A stretch of 42,324 nucleotides of DNA from Dyadobacter sp. CY343 (GTDB lineage: Bacteria > Bacteroidota > Bacteroidia > Cytophagales > Spirosomataceae), in the NCBI RefSeq assembly GCF_021390335.1, contig NZ_JAJUXK010000011.1, positions 1 through 42,324 of the forward strand, given 5' to 3'. The notes beneath the pieces were generated by a model. The model did not search any database. It was not told the origin of the DNA and saw only the letters and a program-made list of their open reading frames with translations. Positions 1-9,700 of the stretch are shown here, piece after piece; within the stretch, counting starts at the first letter, position 1; the number at the start of each line of letters is the position of its first letter. The position numbers and the translations under genes are program-made.

Positions 1-1
1 A

Positions 2-97
2 ACCTGGTATAATAGAAAAAGGCTCCACTCGGCCTTAGGATATGTTTCACCAAAAGAGTTTGAGGAGCTTTTACACAAACAAAAAATTGCGGCTTAA
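2..97 (+). CDS. IS3-family transposase (OrfB), C-terminal fragment
   Basis: This is the last 31 codons of a transposase whose start lies outside the window. The reading frame gives WYNRKRLHSALGYVSPKEFE, the hallmark end of the DDE integrase core of IS3-family OrfB, where YNxxRxHSxLGYxSPxEFE follows the catalytic glutamate. It stops with TAA at 95-97. The catalytic residues themselves are not in the window. The short non-coding stretch that follows should be the right end of the insertion sequence, and the next gene appears truncated by it. Family assignment is secure from the motif; the exact IS is not identifiable. Confidence 0.85.
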   Translation, partial: TWYNRKRLHSALGYVSPKEFEELLHKQKIAA

Positions 98-127
98 TAT
101 CTTGTCCGCTTTATTGTTGCAATTCCA
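98..127 (+). mobile_element. Right end of the IS3-family element (approximate)
   Basis: The roughly 30 bases after the transposase stop are expected to carry the right terminal inverted repeat, since IS3 elements usually end within a few tens of bases of the OrfB stop. The left end is outside the window, so the repeat cannot be paired and the boundary is approximate. A final CA near 126-127 would fit the usual TG...CA ends. Confidence 0.45.
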
Positions 128-159
128 ATACCGATCCTCCAAAAATTAAGAGATTAGTA

Positions 160-489
160 GTGGTCGGCGAAACGGGAGATAAATTAACGGTAGTATCAGT
201 CTTCTTCAATACCAAATTAAACGAGAAGGTTAACTGGAATCTTGATTTTAAGGCACAACAGATTGAGTTTGGACCGGAAGGACGGGATTACTTAGATCAC
301 AAATGCCTTATTGACTGCTCCAAATTGAGGCCGATTCCCAGGGACGAAATCAACGAAGCAATAAAAGCCAGACCTGGAATTATTATTGGGAAACTGAGTG
401 ACGAAGACTTCTCTCTGGTCAGAACTCAGATTATACATTCCACAACTATAAAAGGCAAACTTAAAAAGAAATACGGTTTCCTTGATTAG
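160..489 (+). pseudogene. 5'-truncated MazF/PemK-like toxin gene (possible)
   Basis: The first usable start is a GTG at 160, but the frame stays open upstream through the IS end (NSNTDPPKIKR precedes LVVVGETGDK). The pattern KxKRLVVVGETGDKLTVVSV resembles the beta-strand region after the first strand of MazF/PemK toxins (KxRPxLVV...). The later stretch CLIDCSKLRPIPRDEI followed by IIGKLSDEDF matches their usual ending, in which a 'vDqirtid' strand precedes 'GkLsdedl' and a last helix. The N-terminal strand that normally opens the fold (GDIVxVxF) is missing, consistent with IS insertion. No antitoxin is visible beside it. The family call is by motif only; a functional short protein starting at GTG is not excluded. 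Confidence 0.45.
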
Positions 490-526
490 GATTTTCCGTC
501 GAACGACTGTATTCTCGACGTACTCT

Positions 527-1180
527 TCAAACAACCCCCAGCCTAACCGCTACTTTCGTCAACCCGACGGAGTTTTTTACGCCCAGTTTCTGGAAGAGGT
601 TTCGGCGGTGGGATTCTACGGTTTTGCCGCTGATGAAAAGCTCGGTGGCAATGCGGTTGGTGGAATATTCGCTGGCTACCAGGCGGAGGATTTCTATTTC
701 TCTTTTGCTCAGAAAATCTTTCGTTGTGCTAGGCGCAGGCTGCGCGTCCGACTGTCCGATCGGCGACTCCGACAGTCGCATCATTACTTCCTGGCCATAA
801 TAGATCTTTCCTTCCGAAACCGACCGGATCGCCTGTTCCCATTCGTCGATTTCTGCTTCGATCCCGATGTAGCCGCTGACACCCGAGCGGATGAGCTCTC
901 TTACCAGTTTCATGGAGGAGCTGGGGCCAAGAAGCAGGAATTTCAGGTTGGGATGAATTTTCCGAAGGGCGAGTATCTGTCCCGCCGTATGTTCCGTGCG
1001 GTAGGCAAATGCGATCACGAGCTCAATGTCCATCAGGTAGGGAATGTGCATTACCCTGTCGAGGCAGGCACTTTTTCCGATCAGACTAATAGACGATCTG
1101 TTTTGGAGCCAGCCCGCCACCGCCTCGCATTCCAGCGGGTGGGGATGAACCAGTATTGCTTGTGTGACGCAATGTTTCAT
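527..1180 (-). CDS. NarL/FixJ-type LuxR transcriptional regulator with degenerate receiver
   Basis: A 217-residue regulator. The open frame extends upstream to 1378 but overlaps the preceding kinase gene; the ATG at 1178-1180 (MKHCVTQAIL) gives the usual family length. Residues 5-125 have the layout of a receiver domain, and residues 155-217 form a LuxR-type HTH (LSKREIEILRLVASEYSTNR, then KTVESHRRNLFQKLGVKN). The receiver lacks its chemistry: the acidic pair reads VHPHP, the phospho-acceptor strand reads LVIAFAYRTEH with no Asp, and the conserved Lys position is Gly (GYIGIE). It is therefore probably phosphorylation-independent. It lies 103 bp downstream of the hybrid kinase gene on the same strand and could be co-transcribed. 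Confidence 0.85.
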   Translation of the reverse strand: MKHCVTQAILVHPHPLECEAVAGWLQNRSSISLIGKSACLDRVMHIPYLMDIELVIAFAYRTEHTAGQILALRKIHPNLKFLLLGPSSSMKLVRELIRSGVSGYIGIEAEIDEWEQAIRSVSEGKIYYGQEVMMRLSESPIGQSDAQPAPSTTKDFLSKREIEILRLVASEYSTNRIATELFISGKTVESHRRNLFQKLGVKNSVGLTKVAVRLGVV

Positions 1181-1283
1181 AGCCAGGGTTTTAGGACAGC
1201 ACAAAACACGCCAATCCGGTTTTTCCCGACATTTGGATTTGTTGCAAAAGCATTTGAATGTGTAACAGCAGCCGAAAATGGGC

Positions 1284-4238
1284 CTATTTGGTACTAAAAT
1301 CGACTTTTTTAAATGCTTCGCTGGGTGGATACCCGAAGTGCTGTGCAAAACTGGTGGAGAAATTAGAAGGATTTCCATAACCGACCTGATACCCTATTTC
1401 GGCCACGGTACCGGCATTTTTCCGGAGCAGTTCCAGCGCCTTTTCCATGCGTACAGTCCGGATCAGATCGCCGGGCGTTTGGTTGATCAGCGCTTTCAGC
1501 TTGCGGTGAAGTTGTGTTCTGCTGAGGTTTACGTCGCTCGCGAGCAGCTCAGCACTGTATGTTTCGTCCGACAAATGCGTTTCCAGCGCGGCGCGTATCT
1601 TGGTTAAAAAGGTTTGCTCGATCGAAGGCAGTTCGGCGGTGTGCGTGAGCCAGAGGTTGTTGCTGTTGTATTTTTCGCGCAGTAACTGCCGCGTGGTGAT
1701 CAGGTTTTCGATCTGGGCGATCAGCTCGGCCTCGTGGAATGGTTTTCGGAGATAAGCGTCAGCGCCCGTTTGCAAGCCCGTGAGCCTGCTGGGCATATCT
1801 ACTTTGGCGGTCAGGATAATAACGGGAATGTGGCTGGTTTTCTCATTGCTCTTGATATCCGCACAAACCTGGTAACCGTCTTTTACCGGCATCATCAGAT
1901 CGGTGATGATCAGATCGGGGACTGTGTCCAATGCGAGATTAAATCCCTGTTCGCCATTTTCAGCTTCCAGGATCCGGTAATTGCCGGAGAGTGAAGAGCG
2001 GATAAACGTGCGGAGATCGGCATTATCTTCAATCACCAACACCAGATGCGAATCCGGCGCACGTGAAAATGCATTGTGATCAGGAAGTGAAACCGGGATC
2101 GAAAGCGATTGCTCCACTATTTTAATGCTTTCATAATCAGACTGTTCCGCCGCCATTTCCACTGGAATATGCACCGTTACAACGGTTCCTTTGCCCGGTT
2201 CGCTTTTAACCTCAATACTACCTTTCAATAAATCAACCAGCTCTTTTGTCAGCGCCAGGCCGATGCCGGTACCTTCCTGCGGCCGGATATCCGAAGAATC
2301 GGCCTGGTAAAACCGGTCAAAAATATAGGGAAGTTTTTCAGCCGCGATCCCGGTGCCAGTATCTGAAACGGTGGCGACCAGCTCATTTGAATGATCTCTT
2401 TGATTAAAAATAAGAGAGACAAAAATGCTGCCGCTGTGCGTGAACTTCACCGCATTGGATATCAGGTTGTAAAAAATATTTTCCAGCTTGTCCTTATCCG
2501 TATTCGCGGTGAATTTTTGCGCAGCCGCTGAAAAATGAATGCTAACCTGCTTCTGGTTCGCGAGCGTTTCAAACGAATAGGTAATGCTTTTTATAAATCC
2601 GACCACTTCCAGAGGAGCTTTGTTCAGCTCCATTTTTCCGGCTTCCAGTTTGCTCAGATCCAGCAGCTCGTTGATCATTTTAAGCAGCCTCTTCGCGTTT
2701 CTGGCGATCAGGCCGAGCTGGCTGCGCGTTTCTATGTCCCGGGTTTGGGATAGAATACGTTCCGCCGGACCGAGTATCAGTGTAAGCGGGGTACGGAATT
2801 CGTGGGTCAGGTTGATGAAAAACCGGGATTTAAATGTGTCCAGCTCACGCAGTTTGTCAGCTTGCTCCTGAACCTGAGCGGTTCTTTCTTTTACCGTTTT
2901 TTCAAGAGTAACTGCTTGTTGTTCAATTAATTCACGTTTATCCTGTTCTGCCAGCAGTTTTTGGGAAGATAGCGCTTCCACTTCTGCAAGCTGCCGGCTC
3001 AGGTCTTTGTTTGTTCTTGCAAAATCCAGTGCCAGGAAAATGGAAAAGCACAGCGGCATAAAAAGCAGCCCGACCGCCATGAGCCGGTCTATCAAATGCA
3101 GCTTGCCCGCAAAAAGATCAAGTATATCAACTCCGACAAAAAAGAAGAACAGGGCGGTAATAAACATGCCCAAACCAATCAGCCAGACACCTTTTCTCCC
3201 ATTCCGCGAAGCTTTAAAAATCTCCCGTAGCCCATCGATAATGACCGCCAGAAAATACAGGTTGAATATGTCGTCATGCGCAGAATCGTGGAAAAAGGCG
3301 AACTCGATCACATAGTATATTCCCGGCATCAGAAACAGCGCGAGCCGCAGCCAGGTGAGTTTTGTACCTGCAATTTTATATAACAGTAAACCTGCGGCAA
3401 TGGTAGTGAGCGTTTTGGAAACGTCGAAAGCCGGCCACATATATGCTTGCAGGTAGGGATCAGAAATTACCTGATTGAAATAACGAAAAATCTGCGTTGC
3501 AGCCGCAAAACCGACGAAAAGCGCATAATACAGATTTGCTTTTTGTTTGGGATAAAAAAAGAAGAGGAACAAATGCAGCAAAGCAAATGCGAACATGGCG
3601 GCAATGCTCATTAACATATAGTCCTGACTATCTGAGCTCAATTTCAAGACAGGCAACATCATTCCATATACCCCGATCCAGGCCTGGAAACCTGTAAAAT
3701 TTGCAAATGCCGGCGCATAGTTGGCATACCGGATCGCGATCAGGATCGTGTCGGATTGCGGGGCTTCGAACGGGATCAGCTGATCGGGCGCGCGTTTCGG
3801 AATTGTTTCGGCTTTACTCCGCCCGATCTGACCAAATCCACCCTTTTTAATGCCATTAATAAAAATTTCAGAGGCTCCATCGTGGTTGATCCGAAAAGCG
3901 AGTGTTTGGCCAGCCAGTGTTGAATCCATGATCAGCCGCAGCCGGAACCAGCCAATTCCTTTCCAGTTTTTTGGTAGATTATCTTCTCCAAAAACACTTC
4001 CCAGCTCAGCCCAGTCGCTATCCTTATACTTCGCAGAGGCCCACTCAGGCGAATCACCGGGATGAAATTTCCATTTTAATCCTTGTAGCGAAAATGAATT
4101 GGTTTTATTGATCAGGCTGTCAGATGAAATCGGAACAGCAGCCGACTGAGCGAGCATTTCGCCGGAATACAGAAGGCAACAAAGCAACAGAAGCAGGTTT
4201 TTCGGTTGCTTGAATATGTTCTTCAGTATCCCGATCAT
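1284..4238 (-). CDS. Hybrid sensor kinase/response regulator with 7TM-DISM sensor and AraC output
   Basis: A 984-residue one-piece two-component system. A signal peptide (1-30) is followed by a jelly-roll, galactose-binding-like ligand domain (about 50-175, ending in INHDGASEIFING). Seven hydrophobic segments (about 205-405) match the 7TMR-DISM arrangement. A coiled coil (410-465) leads to the HisKA motif FFINLTHEFRTPL (H479) and a HATPase domain with N-box NLISNAVKFT, DTGTG and GTGIGLAL. A receiver (732-850) has D780 (LIITDLMMP), and an AraC-type HTH lies at about 885-980 (LSRTQLHRKLKALINQTPGDLI, ending with the IGYQVGYGNPSNFSTSF helix). The ligand is likely a small carbohydrate or organic acid seen in the periplasm (inference). 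Its direct targets are unknown; the SusCD pair about 2.5 kb away is a candidate. Confidence 0.92.
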   Translation of the reverse strand: MIGILKNIFKQPKNLLLLLCCLLYSGEMLAQSAAVPISSDSLINKTNSFSLQGLKWKFHPGDSPEWASAKYKDSDWAELGSVFGEDNLPKNWKGIGWFRLRLIMDSTLAGQTLAFRINHDGASEIFINGIKKGGFGQIGRSKAETIPKRAPDQLIPFEAPQSDTILIAIRYANYAPAFANFTGFQAWIGVYGMMLPVLKLSSDSQDYMLMSIAAMFAFALLHLFLFFFYPKQKANLYYALFVGFAAATQIFRYFNQVISDPYLQAYMWPAFDVSKTLTTIAAGLLLYKIAGTKLTWLRLALFLMPGIYYVIEFAFFHDSAHDDIFNLYFLAVIIDGLREIFKASRNGRKGVWLIGLGMFITALFFFFVGVDILDLFAGKLHLIDRLMAVGLLFMPLCFSIFLALDFARTNKDLSRQLAEVEALSSQKLLAEQDKRELIEQQAVTLEKTVKERTAQVQEQADKLRELDTFKSRFFINLTHEFRTPLTLILGPAERILSQTRDIETRSQLGLIARNAKRLLKMINELLDLSKLEAGKMELNKAPLEVVGFIKSITYSFETLANQKQVSIHFSAAAQKFTANTDKDKLENIFYNLISNAVKFTHSGSIFVSLIFNQRDHSNELVATVSDTGTGIAAEKLPYIFDRFYQADSSDIRPQEGTGIGLALTKELVDLLKGSIEVKSEPGKGTVVTVHIPVEMAAEQSDYESIKIVEQSLSIPVSLPDHNAFSRAPDSHLVLVIEDNADLRTFIRSSLSGNYRILEAENGEQGFNLALDTVPDLIITDLMMPVKDGYQVCADIKSNEKTSHIPVIILTAKVDMPSRLTGLQTGADAYLRKPFHEAELIAQIENLITTRQLLREKYNSNNLWLTHTAELPSIEQTFLTKIRAALETHLSDETYSAELLASDVNLSRTQLHRKLKALINQTPGDLIRTVRMEKALELLRKNAGTVAEIGYQVGYGNPSNFSTSFAQHFGYPPSEAFKKVDFSTK

Positions 4239-4307
4239 CCAGTTATTACAAATTAAGATTGTACAACTTAGCGATTGAAAGTCACATAATCAAGCACTTG
4301 CAATGCA

Positions 4308-5915
4308 TTACCTTGCAGCTACCTCCGCAGGTTCGGCAAAAAGTCTTTCAGCCATTTTTTTGTCGTGCCCGTAAACATCTTTCCGGAAATTCAGTTTGCC
4401 GGTATGGTCTACCCACGCGGTGAAATAGCCGATAAATACCGGAATTTCGTTTGCACCCCGCAGCCGCACATACTTTTCCTTGCCGCTATTCATCGCAGCT
4501 GTAATTTTCGCGGAAGTCCAGGTTGAATCTTTACGTAGCAGAAACTCAGCCAGCTTTTTAGGTTCAGACAACCGAATGCAACCGTGGCTGAATGCACGCT
4601 GTGACTCTCCGAACAGGCTTTTGGAAGGAGTATCGTGCAGGTAAATATTGTAGCTGTTCGGAAAGAGGAATTTCACCAAACCGAGTGAATTGGACTTGCC
4701 CGGTTTCTGGCGCACGCTGTTTCCATTCCACTCCATATTATGCCGCGCCAGGTAATTCTTGTTTTTCTTGATTCCGGGCAGAATTTCGTTTTTCAAAATG
4801 CCCGGCGGGATATTCCAATAGGGACTGAAAACGACCTGGTTGAGTTTGCCGGCGAATATCACCGTACTATGCGCCTCCGTGCCGACCACTACATTCATAT
4901 CAAATGCAAGCTCGCCCTTTTCGTACATGTGAAGTCGGAATTCGGGGATATTGACGAGGATATAGTCGGTTGCCGGTGCCGCGGGGACCCAGCGAATACG
5001 CTCCATATTGATCAGCATCAGGCGAATCCTTTCGCTCACGGGCACATTCAATTCCTTCATAAATGCAGGCCCGATCTCTCCCGACGCCTTGAAGCCCATT
5101 CTGGCTTGAAATGATTTTACACCGACCACCAGCGTGGAATCGAAGATATTGGTAGAGTCGCCAGGTTCCATATCCTGCATCAGTGCGAGTCTTCTTTTTA
5201 TTTCCGCAATAACCGGCGAGCTGTCGCCCATTTTTAATTTTTTGACCGGTTCCAGCTCTCGCCAATCCTCGTTTTTGAGGCTATTATAATGTTTAAGCTG
5301 CTCTTTCAACAGATTATATTGCCGGTTCACGGGTTCGTAAGACGCTACATTTTCTCCTTTATTTTTCAAAAGCGAATCCAGAAAGGCGGCGGGGTTGATC
5401 TTTTTCCGCGGGATAAACCAGTTGAGTTCCTGGATATTAAGACTCCCGTCGCCGGAATATGCTTTTTCGGTATAGTTAAAAAAGTGCTCCGTCAATGCAA
5501 GCTCGGTGTTGATCACCAAAGAGTCCGTCGGAACAATGCGTTTCAGGGTTTGTAGTGAATCAATTTGCGCCATGAGTTTCGCGTCGTAAAGCGAGCTGTC
5601 GCCTGAACCGTGGATATAATCGTTTTGCAAACTCAGAAAAGTCTGCACAAAATCGGCCATACCGTCGGGGAAAAACCAGGCAAACTGATAATTTCGTCGA
5701 TTGTAAAAGCTCCGGATCTTATTGACCGTGCTATCCTGCATACTCCGCGTTTCCACAAAGCGGCCGAGCGCAGTTGTATCGATAAAAAGCTCGGTGAAGG
5801 AGTTTTCAACCTTAATGGTCGTGTCCCGCACCGCGATTTCCGGCTGCTGTTTTTCTTTGGTTTTGCAGGAAGCAAATAGCCCGCAAGCGATAACGAACAA
5901 GAATAGGATCCGCAT
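4308..5915 (-). CDS. YcbB-type L,D-transpeptidase, lipoprotein
   Basis: A 535-residue peptidoglycan cross-linking enzyme. A lipoprotein signal ends in LFASC (C17). An N-terminal scaffold (about 45-220) has the YcbB/LdtD layout. A peptidoglycan-binding repeat follows (about 226-290: KLKMGDSSPVIAEIKRRL, then DSTLVVGVKSFQARMGFKASGEIG). The YkuD catalytic domain (about 315-480) contains the signature SHGCIRLSEP with nucleophile C446. It would form 3-3 cross-links between diaminopimelate residues in the periplasm. Length and domain order fit the family. The ATG at 5913-5915 places the signal peptide correctly. Upstream regulation is not evident. Confidence 0.9.
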   Translation of the reverse strand: MRILFLFVIACGLFASCKTKEKQQPEIAVRDTTIKVENSFTELFIDTTALGRFVETRSMQDSTVNKIRSFYNRRNYQFAWFFPDGMADFVQTFLSLQNDYIHGSGDSSLYDAKLMAQIDSLQTLKRIVPTDSLVINTELALTEHFFNYTEKAYSGDGSLNIQELNWFIPRKKINPAAFLDSLLKNKGENVASYEPVNRQYNLLKEQLKHYNSLKNEDWRELEPVKKLKMGDSSPVIAEIKRRLALMQDMEPGDSTNIFDSTLVVGVKSFQARMGFKASGEIGPAFMKELNVPVSERIRLMLINMERIRWVPAAPATDYILVNIPEFRLHMYEKGELAFDMNVVVGTEAHSTVIFAGKLNQVVFSPYWNIPPGILKNEILPGIKKNKNYLARHNMEWNGNSVRQKPGKSNSLGLVKFLFPNSYNIYLHDTPSKSLFGESQRAFSHGCIRLSEPKKLAEFLLRKDSTWTSAKITAAMNSGKEKYVRLRGANEIPVFIGYFTAWVDHTGKLNFRKDVYGHDKKMAERLFAEPAEVAAR

Positions 5916-5992
5916 AGAGAAGTAAGATGGCCGCCGAAACTTAACTTTTATTTCGTTCCCGAGCGCATCTTTTTTCGATTAATCGGTGCGGA

Positions 5993-6412
5993 TCACTGAT
6001 CGAATTTTTTCCGCAACCCTCTCACCAGCTTCCGCACTGAGGCGGATTGTGAATTGAACCCATTTGCGCCGTTTGGAGCAGCTTTGTAATATTCCGACTG
6101 CCAAATCTCGCGATCATCTTTTGTGACAAATGACGCGCTCAATGCCACGGCTTTACCTCCCCAGGAAGTCCAGGTAACGCCGCCGGATATTTTGGTATCA
6201 AGTTTTAAAATCACGTCCGCTTCACTTTTTGACGACGTTACTTTCCAGTATCCCCATTCCTCCAATGCACTTTTGAGTTCCTCGCCTGCACTTTTACCTA
6301 CATCTGTTTTATTGCTTTCTACATACACCGACTTGCCTTTTTGCAGCGCCTCGTCTTGCGTGGCATCCAGCAGGGGAAAAAGTATGAGTATCAAAAATGA
6401 AATCCGTTTCAT
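5993..6412 (-). CDS. Small exported protein of unknown function
   Basis: About 139 residues. The ATG at 6410-6412 (MKRISFLILILFPLLDA) places a hydrophobic signal sequence at the N-terminus; an upstream ATG at 6433 would only add seven residues. The mature part has alternating charged strands (KSVYVESNKTDVGKSAGEEL, then SEADVILKLDTKISGG) and ends in a basic helix. The pattern, where a small amphipathic helix precedes a strand of the form 'adviLkl', resembles small periplasmic proteins of the DUF4136 or CsgG-like type, but I cannot assign it. It sits 77 bp upstream of the L,D-transpeptidase on the same strand. Confidence 0.65.
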   Translation of the reverse strand: MKRISFLILILFPLLDATQDEALQKGKSVYVESNKTDVGKSAGEELKSALEEWGYWKVTSSKSEADVILKLDTKISGGVTWTSWGGKAVALSASFVTKDDREIWQSEYYKAAPNGANGFNSQSASVRKLVRGLRKKFDQ

Positions 6413-6746
6413 AGTGTTTGTGATTTGGTACAATGCAAAATTCGGGATTTAATCTGCCCGGCACCATCCCTGAAATCAGCCATATTTCTGTATAAACCTG
6501 GTGGGACATAATTTGTCGGAAAATTTCTCTGTATCCGGGCACAATTCAATAGCGCTTTGTGTTTGATAAACTGACACCTGGTAATCAGGGAATAAGACAA
6601 ATAAATTTATTTACTCTATAAATTCGATAGAGAATAAATATTTAGACACTTTTTAATAAATTTGCAGCGAAATCAATACTTAAAGGCCAATACAGGTTTA
6701 GTGTAATCTCAATAAACAATCTCACCACTCTTACAATAATGCAATT
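6413..6746. other. Intergenic region before susC
   Basis: An AT-rich, gene-free stretch separating divergent genes. It contains the promoter box listed below and an inverted repeat CTCTAT (6614-6619) / ATAGAG (6627-6632) lying about 25 bp upstream of it, a plausible operator. Short open frames on the minus strand between 6409 and 6600 have no recognisable features. Confidence 0.5.
6657..6664 (+). promoter_or_regulatory. Bacteroidota -7 promoter box for susC
   Basis: TAAATTTG matches the Bacteroidota -7 consensus TAnnTTTG and lies 82 bp before the susC ATG. No clear -33 TTG element is visible. Transcription would begin near 6671, leaving a leader of about 75 nt. Confidence 0.55.
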
Positions 6747-9700
6747 ATGAAAATACGGTTTCTATACCTTTTTCTGCTGACTTTCCTGGCGACCGGATTT
6801 GTCAGCGCGCAACAGCGTGTTATCACCGGTATCATTACCGACGCTGGCGATGGTTCTCCGCTGCCGGGCGCTTCTGTGGCTGTGAAAGGCACTTCATCAG
6901 GTACACTTTCTGATGCGGACGGCGCTTTCAGTCTGAATGTAAATGACGATGCCTCTATTCTCGTGGTATCTTTTATTGGTTACCTGGCTCAGGATGTGGC
7001 GATCGGTAATGTTGACAAAATCAGCGTCGCATTGAAAGCCGATACTAAGATCCTCAACGAAGTAGTGGTAACTGCACTGGGTATCTCGCGTGAAAAACGT
7101 GCATTGGGTTATGCGGTGCAGGAAATCAAAGGCGAAGCTTTGCAAACGCGTCCAACCAATGCATTAAGCGCACTTTCCGGGAAAGTTGCGGGTTTGCAGG
7201 TGGTTACTTCCGGTGGAAATATGGGCGGCTCGTCACGTGTACTTTTGCGCGGGGTGAATTCTATTTCAGGAAACAACCAGCCTTTGTATGTGATCGACGG
7301 AACGCCGATCGACAATGCGGATTTGAACAGCGCGGCGACGAGCTCTGGAAGTGGTGGAAAAGATGTGGGTAACATGATCCAGGATTTGAACCCGGACGAT
7401 ATTGAGAATATTTCGGTATTAAAAGGACCTTCGGCGGCGGCACTTTACGGAACGCGCGCTGCAAACGGGGTTATTTTGATTACTACCAAAAAAGGAAAAG
7501 AAAACAGCAAGGTCAACCTAACGCTGAATACAGGTATTGAATTTGAAAATATCGTTCGTCTTCCAAAACGCCAGAAACTCTACGGCGGCGGTTTTTCAAG
7601 CACATTTCAGCAAGCTAATATCGGTGGTACCAACTATAACATCGCCGAATATGCAGTAGACGAAAGCTGGGGCCCGAAACTGGATGGAACACCCGTTTTG
7701 CATTGGTATAACCTGGATCCTGAGAATACTGCGGACTATCTGAATCCGCAACCGTGGATTTACCCTAAAAACGATGTGCATACTTTCTTCGAAACGGGAG
7801 TAGCGAATACAAACAGTTTGTCTGTGAGTGGCGGGAATGCGAATTCAACTTACCGGCTTTCTTACACCAATAAAAATGTAACAGGTACTGTGCCGAATTC
7901 TTCATTGAAACGGAATTCGATCAACTTTTCGGGTTCTTCGCAGCTGGGTAAGTTGAAGGTTTATAACAATTTCAATTATATCAAAAACCATTCGACCGGC
8001 CGGCCGTGGACAGGTGCTACCAACCGGAATATCATCCTGGAAGCATTTCAATGGGGCGCGGTACAGGTGGATTACGAGAAGCTTAAAAACTACAAACGCG
8101 CCGACGGGACGCAGATTTTGTGGAACCGCAGCGGCTATCAGAATACGCCAGCGGGCGAGGCTGCCAAATTTATCGATAACCCCTATTGGTCGGCTTACGA
8201 AAGTTACCTGGACGAAAACAGGGATCGTTTTTACGGAAACGTAGGTCTGGTTTACGACGTAAACAGCTGGCTAAAAGTGAGTGGAAAAGTGAATGCGGAT
8301 CTTTACAATTACCAATACCAGGACCGCATCGCGGTATATTCACGCACCCAGTCTCAATATCAGGAATATAACAACAATTTCAGCGAGTTCAACTACGAGT
8401 TGCTGGCTTCTGCGAACAAGAGCTGGGGAGATATCTCATTGAATGTGAATGCGGGAGGAAACCTGATGAGCCAGCGCCGCCGCATCAGCGACGCAGTGAC
8501 GCAGGGTGGTTTGATCATTCCTGAATATTATAACCTGAAAAACGCGAGCTCGGTTTTGGTCAATTCCAATTCGTACCGGAAGCAGATCAACTCGCTTTTT
8601 GGAAGTTTCTCACTGGGCTGGAAAAGTTTGCTCTTCGTAGACGGAACCGTGCGTAACGACTGGTCTTCTACTTTGCCGATCGGAAGGAATTCATTTACAT
8701 ATCCTTCATTAACAACGAGTTTGATCCTGAGCGAGCTTAATGGAATTAAAGATGTAAGCTGGCTGGATTTTGCAAAAGTTCGTCTTGGTTGGGCGCAGGT
8801 GGGTAATGATACCGATCCTTACCAGTTGCAACGCGCCTACGAAGCAACCCAGTCTTTCGACGGACTGGCTTCTTACAGACTGCCGACCCAGCTGAACAAC
8901 CAGGCTCTGAAACCGGAGATCACCAGTTCGTGGGAAACGGGTCTGAGCTTGCAGGCATTCAAAAACAGGGTAGGGCTGGACGTGACTTACTATGACAATG
9001 TGAGCCGCAATCAGATCATCAATATCCCTGTGTCTTCCGCTTTCGGGTACGATTCGAAGGTGATCAATGCGGGTAAGATCAATAACAAAGGGGTGGAAGT
9101 TACATTAACCGGCACGCCGATCCGCAGTAATGGTTTTGAATGGAATTCGAGCCTGAACTGGTCGCGGAACCGGAATAAGGTGATCCAGCTTGCGCCGGGT
9201 GTGAATACTTTCCAGCTGGCGAACAGTCTCGTTACATTGGTAGCGCGCGAAGGTCAGCCTTACGGACAGATTTTGGGTAACGATTTTATCTACACAACCG
9301 ACGGTCAGAAAGTGATCAAAGCGGACGGAACTTACGAGCGCGGGCAGCAATTGACGCCGCTGGGTAGTGTTTTGCCAAAATATCTGTTTGGTTTCCAAAA
9401 TAGCTTCACCTACAAAAACTTCAACCTCGGCTTTTTGGTAGACGGTCGCGTGGGCGGAAAATTCTTCTCACAAACCTATAAGGTAGGTATGTATGCAGGT
9501 GTGCTCGAAAAAACGGCTGCCGACAATGTGCGCGAAACCGGCGTGGTGCTGGAAGGTGTGAAAGGAACGGTAACCTACAATGCCGACGGGACTTACCAGG
9601 TAACCAACATTTCACCAAACGATACCCGCATTACGGCGCAAGCCTGGGCGCGGGGCGAATACAGCGGCCCGACGCCGCAAACGATCTTCGACGCGACATT

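Noticed and set aside
482..1297. Long plus-strand open frame (271 codons) opposite the NarL-type regulator
   Set aside because: Its translation has no domain features, while the minus strand encodes a clear LuxR-type regulator; it is the antisense shadow.
5976..5985. Perfect 10-bp palindrome CGATTAATCG before the L,D-transpeptidase gene stop of its neighbour
   Set aside because: Short, isolated and within a 77-bp gap; expected by chance and not linked to any recognisable regulator.
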